From Stenomitos rutilans HA7619-LM2 (lineage in GTDB: Bacteria > Cyanobacteriota > Cyanobacteriia > Leptolyngbyales > Leptolyngbyaceae): 58,120 nucleotides of DNA. The first letter of the stretch is position 1; the number at the start of each line of letters is the position of its first letter. The position numbers and the translations under genes were made by a program. The notes under the pieces were generated by a model that worked only from the letters and a program-made list of their open reading frames with translations, ran no database searches and was not told the DNA's origin. Location: the NCBI GenBank assembly GCA_019358945.1, contig JAHHIE010000042.1:1-58120 (forward strand). The letters run 5' to 3'. Shown here piece after piece: positions 26,440-35,244 of the stretch.

Positions 26440-26849
26440 AACGGGTACTGTTTGACACTGATGTGCTGTTGGATGTGTTTCTGCAACGACACCCCTACTT
26501 CACGTCTTCCGCGATCGCTCTCGATACAGTGGGGCAAGGCAAAATCGAAGGCTATATTGCTGCCCATGCCGTGACAAATCTGTTTTACCTGCTCAAACGG
26601 CAGTTGGGACGTGACCAGACCCGCAGCCTTCTGGCGACATTGCTGTCAAAAGTGCATATTGCTGCTGTGACGGATGCGGTTGTTCGAGAAGCGCTGGCAA
26701 GCTCATTCACCGATTTTGAGGACGCGGTTGTCCATGCGGCGGCTAGAAGTATTGGTGTCGAAGCCATCGTCACTCGAAACATTCAAGACTTCCGTTCAGG
26801 AACAATCCCAGCAGTGTTACCGGAAGTTTTCTTAGCAACGTTCAACTAA
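26436..26849 (+). CDS. PIN-domain toxin (VapC-like)
   Basis: The 137-residue PIN domain starts MKRVLFDTDVLLDVFLQRHP with the first active-site Asp residues. It has a further acidic pair in SFTDFEDAVVHAAA and ends with VEAIVTRNIQDF, the fourth-motif region. These four acidic positions form the magnesium site of PIN ribonucleases. All look intact, so this pair is probably functional. Start and stop are coupled to the antitoxin through a four-base overlap. Confidence 0.88.
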   Translation: MKRVLFDTDVLLDVFLQRHPYFTSSAIALDTVGQGKIEGYIAAHAVTNLFYLLKRQLGRDQTRSLLATLLSKVHIAAVTDAVVREALASSFTDFEDAVVHAAARSIGVEAIVTRNIQDFRSGTIPAVLPEVFLATFN

Positions 26850-27075
26850 GTGAGAGAAGCCCATCTCCTAGCACACGCATTAGATGCATTCTCTTTGCGA
26901 TCGAACGTTTGCTCCAATCGAACAAGAGGGGTTTTCGATCGACTGTTCCCTTTTGTAGAATCGTGGGGATCTACAAGCAGATGGTGCATCCTTCAACCGC
27001 CGAAGGTTAAGTGCAGCCGAAATGGTACGTCACAGTTAATTTTTCTGAGACAAGTCCCTTATCTTTAACTAATAC

Positions 27076-28431
27076 ATGGAAACGCTTGACTTGCTGCGAT
27101 CGGGTCAGCTTGAGGGGACGAAAAAACTCAACCTTTCCTGCGGCTTAACTCAATTTCCAGCCGAAATTTTTGCGCTGGCAGATTCGTTAGAAGTGTTGGA
27201 ACTCTCAAACAACCAGTTCAAAACCCTGCCAGACGAGTTTGGGCAGTTGAAAAAACTCAAAATTGTGTTCTTCAACAACAATGAATTTGAAGAAATACCA
27301 GCGGTGCTGTCACAATGTCCTGCACTCTCGATGGTTGGCTTTAAGGCGAATAAAATCAAGCATTTCGGTGCCGATGCCCTCCCACCGACCGTCCGTTGGC
27401 TTATTCTGACGAATAATCGACTTGAGCAACTACCGGCTTCGATCGGCACGTTTAGCCGTCTGCAAAAGCTCATGCTGGCAGGCAACCAACTGCGATCGCT
27501 CCCCAATGAAATGGCAGACTGCCTGAATCTAGAGCTGATCCGCCTGGCAGCAAACCGTCTCACGGTGTTACCTGACTGGTTGTTTCGGCTACCGCGTCTC
27601 TCCTGGCTAGCCTATGCAGGAAACCCGTGCTGTAAGGTGGAACCTCCGGTTGAGCGATCGCTCCCAGAGATTCGCTGGACGGATCTAAAGATAGGAGACA
27701 TCCTGGGGCAAGGGGCTTCGGGCGTGATCTCGAAGGGTGTCTGGGTCATCAAGCAACCGGAAGCACAGCCGCCACACACAAAAGACGTTGCCATCAAAGT
27801 CTTCAAAGGGGAAATGACCAGCGACGGGTTGCCAGCGGATGAAATGCGGGCGTGTATCGCGGCTGGAACGCATAACAATCTGGTACGTGTGCTGGGCAAG
27901 CTGACCGACAACCCTGAAGCCAAAGCCGGACTGGTGTTTTCCTTCATCCCGCCTGACTACAAAAATCTGGGCGAACCACCCGATCTCGATACCTGCACCC
28001 GCGATACCTATCCAGCCAATCCCGCATTCTCTCTAGCCGTCATTCTACGCATCGCGCAGGGAATTGCGGCAGCGGCGGCTCACCTCCACGATCGCGGTAT
28101 TATGCATGGCGACCTCTACGCTCACAATATTTTGGTCAATGAAACGGGCGCGAGTCTGCTGGGAGACTTCGGAGCCGCGTCTTTTTACAATACGACCGAT
28201 CTCCCGATCGCTCAGGCAATGGAATGGTTGGAGGTCAGAGCCTTTGGCTGTTTGCTGGAGGATTTGTTAGACCATTGTGCGCTGGAGGACGGCACTGTTC
28301 AAAAAGAAACCTTCGATCGCCTGCGTGCCCTACAACAAGACTGCATGACTCCCACGCCTTCCACGCGCCCTCTGTTCAGCGACATCTGCGATCGCTTAGA
28401 CGCTTTAAGTGCAGCCGTTATTACTGCCTAA
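27076..28431 (+). CDS. leucine-rich-repeat protein kinase
   Basis: The 451-residue protein joins two modules. Residues 1-200 hold about seven leucine-rich repeats (SLEVLELSNNQFKTLPDEF, VRWLILTNNRLEQLPASI, and others). Residues 205-448 are a Hanks-type kinase: glycine loop GQGASGVISKGVW, Lys in VAIKVFKG, catalytic loop MHGDLYAHNIL with Asp346, and GDFGAAS as the DFG motif. There is no signal peptide or membrane helix, so it should sense something inside the cell. It sits between two toxin-antitoxin loci. The activation segment is short, so the substrate range is uncertain. Confidence 0.9.
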   Translation: METLDLLRSGQLEGTKKLNLSCGLTQFPAEIFALADSLEVLELSNNQFKTLPDEFGQLKKLKIVFFNNNEFEEIPAVLSQCPALSMVGFKANKIKHFGADALPPTVRWLILTNNRLEQLPASIGTFSRLQKLMLAGNQLRSLPNEMADCLNLELIRLAANRLTVLPDWLFRLPRLSWLAYAGNPCCKVEPPVERSLPEIRWTDLKIGDILGQGASGVISKGVWVIKQPEAQPPHTKDVAIKVFKGEMTSDGLPADEMRACIAAGTHNNLVRVLGKLTDNPEAKAGLVFSFIPPDYKNLGEPPDLDTCTRDTYPANPAFSLAVILRIAQGIAAAAAHLHDRGIMHGDLYAHNILVNETGASLLGDFGAASFYNTTDLPIAQAMEWLEVRAFGCLLEDLLDHCALEDGTVQKETFDRLRALQQDCMTPTPSTRPLFSDICDRLDALSAAVITA

Positions 28432-28517
28432 AGTCTCCCAGAAGACCAAGGCTAAGTAATCGCGGCTTTTTGGCGAGTGGGGCGTTTGTGATCGGATTTT
28501 TTCTTCAAACCTATAGC

Positions 28518-28807
28518 TTAGTCTTCTGGCGGGGTGATCTGTTGCGAACCATGTAGCACTGCCAGAATGTCGATTTGCTCAGGTCTGATGTAATAAACGA
28601 TCCGGTAGGAGCCTTCAATGACTTCACGAATTTGCTCGGTGGCGAACTCTGACACCACTCGCCAGACAACGGAAAGGTAGCGATCTGCTGCGATCGCCTG
28701 GTTAAGCGGTCAATCGTTCTCTCAGCGTATTTGGGCGAGTTTTGAGCAATGTAAGAGTAGATGGTTGAAAGATGCTGCACAGCCGTCTCTGTCCAAAAAA
28801 CGTTCAC
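28518..28807 (-). pseudogene. ParE/RelE-type toxin gene with a frameshift
   Basis: The frame starting at 28807 reads MNVFWTETAVQHLSTIYSYI... IATFPLSGE, a normal ParE N-terminus. Near 28658-28663 the match moves to another frame, which continues VVSEFATEQIREVIEGSYRI and VYYIRPEQIDILAVLHGSQQ to a stop at 28518. Together they make a full ParE-family toxin of about 96 residues. A single-base loss after the GGC codon explains the break. Unshifted, translation runs on into unrelated sequence to 28511. The toxin is probably inactive unless this is a sequencing error. Confidence 0.8.
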
Positions 28808-28992
28808 TCCGAGAGTCCAAACTGCTTACGAACGTCCTCAATCGATAACACTCGACCCGCGTTGCTATCAGCTAATCCCGCTTCAATGGCTTGCCGCACA
28901 TAAATTTCTTGCATCAGATCGTCCCAGGTCGAATTTTCTGGTAGTTGATCAATCAGACGGTGTGCTTCGTCTTTAATGCTGCGAGTTTCCAT
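28804..28992 (-). CDS. ParD-like antitoxin of the broken ParE pair
   Basis: The 62-residue acidic, helical protein (METRSIKDEAHRLIDQLPEN, then STWDDLMQEIYVRQAIEAGL) ends GRVLSIEDVRKQFGLSE, a tail seen in antitoxins that partner ParE/RelE toxins. It overlaps the toxin gene by four bases and is intact while the toxin is frameshifted. Assignment rests on length, composition, tail motif and position. Confidence 0.75.
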   Translation of the reverse strand: METRSIKDEAHRLIDQLPENSTWDDLMQEIYVRQAIEAGLADSNAGRVLSIEDVRKQFGLSE

Positions 28993-29170
28993 AAGCTGCG
29001 TTTGAGTAAGCTAGCGTTTTGTTCAATAGCATTGTAAGCGATCGCTCGTTTGCGCCTGGGAAAGAGCTTGCGATCGCACCCGACTTGAACTCACAAGCAT
29101 TGTTTGCGAAAGCACCGCTAATCTGGATGTATCTACAGGCGATCGGTGTTCCTCACATCACTACGGCAGG

Positions 29171-30361
29171 ATGCTCAAAAAGATAACCGCTTCAGCATTG
29201 AGCGATCGCTTACGGTCGTTGAATTCTTCCAAGCAAGCATTGCTTCGTCGCACCAAGCAGGGAGTTTTCATTCTCATTGCGTTTGGTGGGCTATACGTGA
29301 TTACGCCACCGCTTTGGAATGCAGTCGTTGTGAGTCCGCAGCAACGAGTTGAGCCACTAGCAAAACGTATCAACGACCTAGACAAACAAATCAAAACGTC
29401 ACCAACGCCTTCAACCGCAGACCTCAAAGAGATTGCTACCCTCGAAAAAGGTCGCATCGATACCGAAAACACGATTCGGACAAGCCTCTTTCAAGCCGTT
29501 GGCGGTTTACTGGTCTTTGTCACGCTCTACATTTCCTGGCGAACGCTGCAAGCAAATGAAGCGAAACAGGTCGCGGAGCGCTTTAGCAAAGCAATAGAGC
29601 AACTAGGAAGTGAGAATATTCATGTGCGCTTAGGCGGCATTTATGCGCTAGAACAAATTGCAAAAGATGCCGAGGAGAAATATTACTGGCAAGTGATGGA
29701 AACGCTGACTTCTTATGTGCGGGAGCGATCGCCCTGGAATAAAGAAAAAGAAGCACAAGCTGAACAAGAAATTCCACCGTTACCAACTGATATTCAAGCC
29801 GTAATGACCGTCATTGCCCGACGTAAACACAGCTATGGTCATCTGCTCGAACGCAACCCCCTTGATTTAAGTAACGCTGACCTGCGACGATTGCAGCTTC
29901 CGCCAAACACTCAACTCAATCACGCAAACTTTATAAACACAAACCTGCAAAGCGCATTCCTACAAAAAGTGAATTTGCAACAGGCAATTTTCTGCAATGC
30001 AATCCTGCAAGGGGTATTTCTCAACAAAGCGAGTTTGCAACAGGCAATTCTTACGAGAGCCAATTTGCAGGAGGCGGAACTTGAAAGTGCGGAGTTGCAA
30101 AAAGCAATTCTCTGGGAAGCTGATCTGAAAGAGGCCATCTTTAAAGGAGCAAATCTGCAAAAGACAATCCTTGACAAAGCGAATCTGCAAGGGGTGCATC
30201 TCAAAGAAACAGTTGGGCTAACACGGGAGCAACTTAACGCGGTAGCGTCCCACGAAGGAGCAGTTCTGCCAGATTACCTGCTAACGCAACAGCCACAAGC
30301 AGAAATGACTTCATCCGCCATACAAACTACTGCATCGGCACAACCCGAAAGCGAAACGTAA
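29171..30361 (+). CDS. membrane-anchored pentapeptide-repeat protein
   Basis: The 396-residue protein has two membrane helices, near residues 30-50 (GVFILIAFGGLYVITPPLWN) and 110-128 (VGGLLVFVTLYISW). A helical region follows with a repeat motif (ERFSKAIEQLGSENIHVRLGGIYALEQIA). Residues ~235-355 hold about 22 pentapeptide repeats of the A(N/D)LxX type (LSNADLRRLQL, NLQSAFLQKVNLQQAIF and onward), predicted to form a right-handed quadrilateral beta helix. The tail is Thr/Ser/Gln-rich. Similar architectures are common in cyanobacteria and the function is unknown. It lies in the accessory island. Confidence 0.88.
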   Translation: MLKKITASALSDRLRSLNSSKQALLRRTKQGVFILIAFGGLYVITPPLWNAVVVSPQQRVEPLAKRINDLDKQIKTSPTPSTADLKEIATLEKGRIDTENTIRTSLFQAVGGLLVFVTLYISWRTLQANEAKQVAERFSKAIEQLGSENIHVRLGGIYALEQIAKDAEEKYYWQVMETLTSYVRERSPWNKEKEAQAEQEIPPLPTDIQAVMTVIARRKHSYGHLLERNPLDLSNADLRRLQLPPNTQLNHANFINTNLQSAFLQKVNLQQAIFCNAILQGVFLNKASLQQAILTRANLQEAELESAELQKAILWEADLKEAIFKGANLQKTILDKANLQGVHLKETVGLTREQLNAVASHEGAVLPDYLLTQQPQAEMTSSAIQTTASAQPESET

Positions 30362-30568
30362 GCACCACCAGCGAAAACGCAATTAGTACCACCAGAAGAA
30401 ACGTAGTGAGCTAATGGGGTGACTGGGGAAAGGGCGATCGCGAACGCTAAGACCGAATCTACTTTTTAAACGACCGTTTCACGACTACCTGAAGCTAAAG
30501 GGTTGGATTGCATGAGAGGGACGATCGCCTCAGTTAAACTAAGAGCAACGAATGATCGAGGACAAACC

Positions 30569-30844
30569 ATGCCAACCCGACAACCTCGATACAGCAAGGA
30601 AGAATTTGCTCGCCGTGGCAAGGCGCTTTACGATACTCAGATTCGTTCTCAGGTTGAAGCAGGGAATCAAGGCAAAGTTGTAGCGATCGACATCGAAACA
30701 GGAGCCTTTGAGGTTGGCGATGATAGCCTTACTGCCGCCAAACAACTGTTGAAACGCTACCCTGACGCACAGATTTTTGGGATTCGGATTGGGCATCGTG
30801 CGGTTCATCGCTTCGGTTTTCGCTCTCCCACTACTTCTGCATGA
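30569..30844 (+). CDS. small conserved protein paired with an aspartic protease
   Basis: The 91-residue protein starts at 30569 (MPTRQPRYSKEEFARRGKAL). It has a helical N-terminus with basic residues and a C-terminal alpha/beta part (VVAIDIETGAFEVGDDSLTA, AQIFGIRIGHRAVHRFG). It overlaps the following aspartic-protease frame by ATGA. In cyanobacteria such a small protein directly before a clan-AA protease is a repeated arrangement resembling a two-gene addiction module, but I know of no proven function. An upstream in-frame ATG at 30512 is possible but less family-like. Confidence 0.7.
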   Translation: MPTRQPRYSKEEFARRGKALYDTQIRSQVEAGNQGKVVAIDIETGAFEVGDDSLTAAKQLLKRYPDAQIFGIRIGHRAVHRFGFRSPTTSA

Positions 30845-31212
30845 TTATTGGCAATGTGAATCACGATCGAGAGGCGATTGTGCAGTTAGCCGTGCTTGGC
30901 GAGAATCAACAACGTCAAGGAATTAGGGCAATCATCGATACTGGATACACTGGCTTTCTGACCTTGCCACCCTCCGTAATTATGGCTCTAGATCTTACTT
31001 AGTTCATGCAGCAGGAAGGCTTTTTAGGCGACGGAAGCTTATGTATGTTTAACGTGTATGAGGCATCTGTCATTTGGGATGGTCAGGTCAGAACTATTGA
31101 AATCAATGAGTCAGAAACAGATCCATTGGTGGGAATGGGGTTACTTGAAGGGTATGAGTTGACTATTCAAGGTATTGCCGGAGGGTTGGTGACAATCAAA
31201 GCATTACCTTAA
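30841..31212 (+). pseudogene. clan AA aspartic protease with an in-frame TAG
   Basis: The frame from 30841 (MIIGNVNHDREAIVQLAVLG) contains the retropepsin-type active site AIIDTGYTGFLTLPP. It then meets TAG at 31000-31002 and continues in the same frame with FMQQEGFLGDGSLCMFNVYE and ends LVGMGLLEGYELTIQ...IKALP at 31212. The stop sits where a Trp codon (TGG) would be natural, so a single G-to-A change explains it. The upstream partner is intact. Confidence 0.85.
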
Positions 31213-31260
31213 GTGATCGCCGCAGCCCACAAAACCCACAAATTCTGTAGAAAACCCATA

Positions 31261-31272
31261 GAACATTTGTTC
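31261..31272. promoter_or_regulatory. GAAC-N4-GTTC inverted repeat upstream of smc
   Basis: AGAACATTTGTTCT is a near-perfect dyad 150 bases before the smc start. GAACNNNNGTTC resembles the Gram-positive SOS box, while described cyanobacterial LexA boxes are closer to RGTACNNNDGTWC. It could be an operator for smc, but one site alone is weak evidence. Confidence 0.25.
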
Positions 31273-31420
31273 TAAAAGTGTTATGAATAGAGGCAACAGC
31301 GATCGCCAGACAGCGGTAAGCTTGAGCGATCTTTAGACAACCGTGATCTTTCCGTTCACAGCATCGCTGAGAGGCTACACTAAACACTGACTTTTCTCCC
31401 TTAAACGGCTTGCTTACCAG

Positions 31421-34400
31421 GTGTACATCAAGCGTCTAGAACTCTCCAACTTTAAGTCCTTTGGTGGCACAACGCCGATTCCGTTGCTGCCAGGGTTTAC
31501 AGTGGTGTCTGGCCCGAACGGTTCTGGCAAGTCGAATTTGCTGGATGCGCTGCTGTTTTGCCTGGGGTTGGCAGGGTCAAAGGGTATGCGGGCAGAGCGC
31601 CTTCCCGATCTGGTCAACCATACGCAAAGCACGCGTGGTCGTTCTACCGTCGAAGCCAGCGTCACCGTCACCTTTGACCTGTCCGATGAACCAGAACTGT
31701 TAGAGGATGCGATCGAACGGCAAGTCAATAGCGATGGCTCTCTGCGTTCAGACGAATCGCCAAATGGTTCTGACGGCAACGGACATTTAAATGGACATGC
31801 CGAAAACGAACATACCCAGAATGGACATGCCAAAAACGGACATACCCAAAATGGGCACGCTCAAAACGGCAATGGTGCGCGTCCCATCCGCACCGAATGG
31901 AGTGTCACCCGCAAACTCCGCGTCACCCAGCAAGGCACCTACACCTCCAACTACTACATCAACGGCGAACCCTGCACCCTGACAGAGCTGCACGAAGAAT
32001 TAAACCGTTTGCGCGTCTATCCCGAAGGCTACAACGTGGTGCTACAGGGGGACGTGACGCGCATTATCTCGATGAATGCCCGCGAACGACGCGAAATTAT
32101 TGATGAACTGGCAGGTGTGGCAACCTTCGATCGCAAAATCAACCAGGCTAAAGAAAAGCTGGATGCCGTTAAAGATCACGAAGATCGCTATCACATTGTT
32201 GAAAAAGAACTGATTGACCAGCGCGATCGCCTCGCCCAGGATCGCATCAAAGCTGAAAAGTACAAAAAGCTGCGGCTGGAGCTGCAAACCAAAGAACAGT
32301 GGGAGATTGTCATCCGTTATCAGCAGTCATTTCAAAGCGCTCAGCGACTCCGCGAACAGCTTGAAGGGGGCGATCGCGAACATGCTGACCTCAGCACGCA
32401 GCTTACCGCTCTCACAACCACCATTCAGCAAGCAACGACTGAGTTAGACCAGTTGAATGCTCGCGTCCGTGCGTTGGGCGAAGACGAACAGTTGGCACTC
32501 CAGTCCACACTGGCAACCCACGAAGCAGAACTGCGCCAACTGCAACGACAAGAGCACGATTTGCAGGCTGCCAGTCAAGACACCGTGACCAAGCTGGCGC
32601 AAACTCAGCGGGAACTTCAGGAACACTTACAGGCGATCGACACTTTTACGCAACAGCAAACGACCGAAGCACAACACCTTACCACCCGCCAGCATGATCG
32701 GGATCAGGCACGTCAAACCCTGGAGCAAAACCGCGAAGCCGCAAATGCCTCCGCTGCCAGTGCCGAAGCCTGGGTGCAAGAGCAAACGACCCTGCACCAC
32801 CACATCGAAACGCTTGTCAATGCCCTAGAACCACAGCGAACAGAGCAAGCACAGCTACAGGAGCGCACCCGTCAGCTAGAACGCCAAATTCAGGAACAGA
32901 CGCAAACTGTAGAAACGTTACAGCAGCGGCTGGCAGAGCAACAAACCCAAAAGGCAGAGGTTGAAGCACGCTTGACCGCAGTTCAAGAGCAGATCCAGGC
33001 GATCGCCCAGAATCTTGCGGCGGCTGAACAAGAACTTCAGATTCAGCAAGAAACTCAGACGCGCTTATTGCACGAACAGCGCGAAAAACAGCGTCGGCTG
33101 GATAAGCTGGAAGCTCAAACCCAGGCCATCCAAGAAGCTCAGGGCACTCATGCCACTCAGGTCATTCTGCAAATGGGTCTGACAGGCGTTTGTGGCTTGG
33201 TGGCTCAGTTGGGGCGGGTTGATCCCCGCTATCAATTAGCGTTAGAAACCGCAGCAGGCGCTCGGTTAGGAAATTTGGTGGTAGAAGATGATGCTACGGC
33301 TGCCGCAGGGATTGAAATCCTCAAACAAAAACGAGCGGGACGCGCCACCTTCCTGCCCCTCAACAAGATTCAAGCAGGGCGAATGCCGTCGAGTGGCGTG
33401 CGATCGCTTTCTGGCTGTATCGACTATGCCGTGAATTTAGTGGAGTTTGACGATCGTTACCGCAACGTGTTCGCCTATGTCTTTGGCACCACGCTGGTGT
33501 TTGAAACCTTGAGTGACGCGCGTCGGCACATGGGGCAGCACCGCATTGTCACCCTAGACGGCGAACTGCTGGAAACCAGCGGTGCCATGACTGGCGGCAG
33601 CACCAGCCAGCGTCAGGCCATCCACTTTGGCACTGTCGAAGCGACCGAATCGGCAGAAGTGATTGCCCTGCGCGATCGCCTGCACGAAATCGATCGCATC
33701 CTCGCACGCTGCGACCATAGCATTCAGCGAGCCACCCAACTGACCAAAGAACGGACTCAAGCACTGGCAGAAGCTCGACAACAGCACCGTGAGGCTCAGC
33801 TTCAAACCAAGCAACTGGACACTGAACTCCAGACACTCATCATGACCCTGACTCAGGTGCAAACCCAGCTTGCACAAAATACTCAGGAGTTGGCGATCGC
33901 CCAAACCCGTCTACACACCTTAGAAACCGAAATTCCCGCGCAAGAGCAGCAGCTACAGACCTTGCGACAGACTCTGGCAGAGCTAGAACAATCCCAAACC
34001 CACAGCGAATGGCAGCAAATTCAAACGGCCCTTCGCGCCCAGGAAGCGGAACTCTCGCAGCGAGACTTGGCGGTACGGGCGATCGAACAACGCTTGCAGG
34101 ATCTGGACAACCAGCGCCAGCGATCGCAGGAAAAAGTCCAGCAGGGGCAGGAGCGCTTACAGGACTATCGAACGCAGCAGACGGCACAGATGCAGGAGCA
34201 GTCAGCGGTCAGCGGTCAGCAGTCAGCGTTGAAGGTGAAAATTGGCGAAACTCAGGCATCTCTGGCGGCGTTAGAGCAACGGTTAGGGCTGGAGAAGCAA
34301 GCCCGCGATCGCGCCGAACGTCAGTTGCGTGACCAGCAAACGCAGCAGCAGCAGATCACCTGGCAGCAGCAAAAGCTGGAAGAAACCCAACAAGCACGTC

Positions 34401-35155
34401 GAGCCGAATTAAGCGAACTGACCCTTCAACTGGAGGCACAGCAGCCCGATCTACCTGACCCCTTGCCAGAAATTCCCGACACGGCGACCCGTGACCTAGT
34501 GGAATTGCAGCACGAACTGCGATCGCTCCAGAAGCGCCTTCAAGCAATGGAACCTGTGAACATGCTGGCGTTGGAGGAGTACGATCGCACCCAGGCGCGC
34601 CTTGAAGAACTCACCGAAAAACTTCAAACCCTGCAAGAAGAACGCACCGAACTCCTCCTGCGTATCGAGAATTTCACCACGTTGCGTCAACGCGCCTTTA
34701 AAGAAGCCTTCGATGCGGTTAACCTCAACTTCCAATCCATCTTTGCCACGCTTTCGGATGGGGACGGTCACCTCCAACTCGAAGACCCCCAAGATCCGTT
34801 CAACGGTGGGCTGAATCTAGTGGCTCATCCCAAAGGTAAGCCCGTTCAGCGTCTTGCTTCCATGTCTGGGGGTGAAAAATCCCTCACCGCACTCAGCTTT
34901 ATCTTTGCCCTCCAGCGCTACCGTCCTTCGCCCTTTTACGCCTTTGATGAAGTGGATATGTTTTTGGATGGGGCAAACGTAGAGCGATTAGCTAGAATGA
35001 TCAGACAGCAAGCACAGGAAGCGCAGTTTCTCGTGGTGAGTCTACGGCGACCGATGATTGAGTCTGCCGATCGCACGATCGGGGTTACGCAAGCACGAGG
35101 GGCTTACACTCAGGTTTTAGGCATTAACCTCTTACCACAGAGTGCCTCCGTATAA
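31421..35155 (+). CDS. smc: chromosome segregation protein SMC
   Basis: The 1244-residue protein is the condensin ATPase that organises the nucleoid. Walker A is GPNGSGKSN at residues 31-39. Two long coiled coils flank a hinge (about residues 580-720; GVCGLVAQLGRVDPRYQLAL to SGAMTGGST). The C-terminal head has SMSGGEKSLTALSFIFALQR and Walker B FYAFDEVDMFLDGAN. The start is GTG at 31421 (VYIKRLELSNFKSF). Two insertions are odd. One is an Asn/Gly/His-rich tandem repeat in the N-terminal head (about residues 120-150). The other is a short run, SAVSGQQSA, in the second coiled coil, encoded by a dispersed DNA repeat. Confidence 0.96.
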   Translation: MYIKRLELSNFKSFGGTTPIPLLPGFTVVSGPNGSGKSNLLDALLFCLGLAGSKGMRAERLPDLVNHTQSTRGRSTVEASVTVTFDLSDEPELLEDAIERQVNSDGSLRSDESPNGSDGNGHLNGHAENEHTQNGHAKNGHTQNGHAQNGNGARPIRTEWSVTRKLRVTQQGTYTSNYYINGEPCTLTELHEELNRLRVYPEGYNVVLQGDVTRIISMNARERREIIDELAGVATFDRKINQAKEKLDAVKDHEDRYHIVEKELIDQRDRLAQDRIKAEKYKKLRLELQTKEQWEIVIRYQQSFQSAQRLREQLEGGDREHADLSTQLTALTTTIQQATTELDQLNARVRALGEDEQLALQSTLATHEAELRQLQRQEHDLQAASQDTVTKLAQTQRELQEHLQAIDTFTQQQTTEAQHLTTRQHDRDQARQTLEQNREAANASAASAEAWVQEQTTLHHHIETLVNALEPQRTEQAQLQERTRQLERQIQEQTQTVETLQQRLAEQQTQKAEVEARLTAVQEQIQAIAQNLAAAEQELQIQQETQTRLLHEQREKQRRLDKLEAQTQAIQEAQGTHATQVILQMGLTGVCGLVAQLGRVDPRYQLALETAAGARLGNLVVEDDATAAAGIEILKQKRAGRATFLPLNKIQAGRMPSSGVRSLSGCIDYAVNLVEFDDRYRNVFAYVFGTTLVFETLSDARRHMGQHRIVTLDGELLETSGAMTGGSTSQRQAIHFGTVEATESAEVIALRDRLHEIDRILARCDHSIQRATQLTKERTQALAEARQQHREAQLQTKQLDTELQTLIMTLTQVQTQLAQNTQELAIAQTRLHTLETEIPAQEQQLQTLRQTLAELEQSQTHSEWQQIQTALRAQEAELSQRDLAVRAIEQRLQDLDNQRQRSQEKVQQGQERLQDYRTQQTAQMQEQSAVSGQQSALKVKIGETQASLAALEQRLGLEKQARDRAERQLRDQQTQQQQITWQQQKLEETQQARRAELSELTLQLEAQQPDLPDPLPEIPDTATRDLVELQHELRSLQKRLQAMEPVNMLALEEYDRTQARLEELTEKLQTLQEERTELLLRIENFTTLRQRAFKEAFDAVNLNFQSIFATLSDGDGHLQLEDPQDPFNGGLNLVAHPKGKPVQRLASMSGGEKSLTALSFIFALQRYRPSPFYAFDEVDMFLDGANVERLARMIRQQAQEAQFLVVSLRRPMIESADRTIGVTQARGAYTQVLGINLLPQSASV
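31793..31870 (+). repeat. 30-bp tandem repeat inside smc
   Basis: Two 30-base units (31793-31822 and 31823-31852) and a partial third encode GHAENEHTQN, GHAKNGHTQN and GHAQNGNG. The unit is a multiple of three, so copy-number change keeps the frame. The protein repeat lies in a surface loop of the head before the IRTEWSVTRKLRV block. Confidence 0.92.
34201..34230 (+). repeat. GTCAGCG repeat in frame inside smc
   Basis: Three copies of (G)GTCAGC followed by AGTCAGCG occur in the coding sequence of the second coiled coil. The same word is found in noncoding DNA at 20520-20535 (GCTGACC complement) and 40095-40130 (CAGCCGTCAGCC). It translates as a short Ser/Gly/Gln run that would break the heptads. 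Confidence 0.75.
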
Positions 35156-35244
35156 GCAGCCTGCTGTATGATTTGACCACTGTATGCTTTGATAGTGATC
35201 AGTTTGTTAACGATCAGGATTTGCGAATCAGGATTCGACCCATA

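Noticed and set aside
33549-34187. Three long minus-strand frames inside smc
   Set aside because: They are by-products of the biased codon use of the coiled coil. The plus-strand smc frame is unambiguous.
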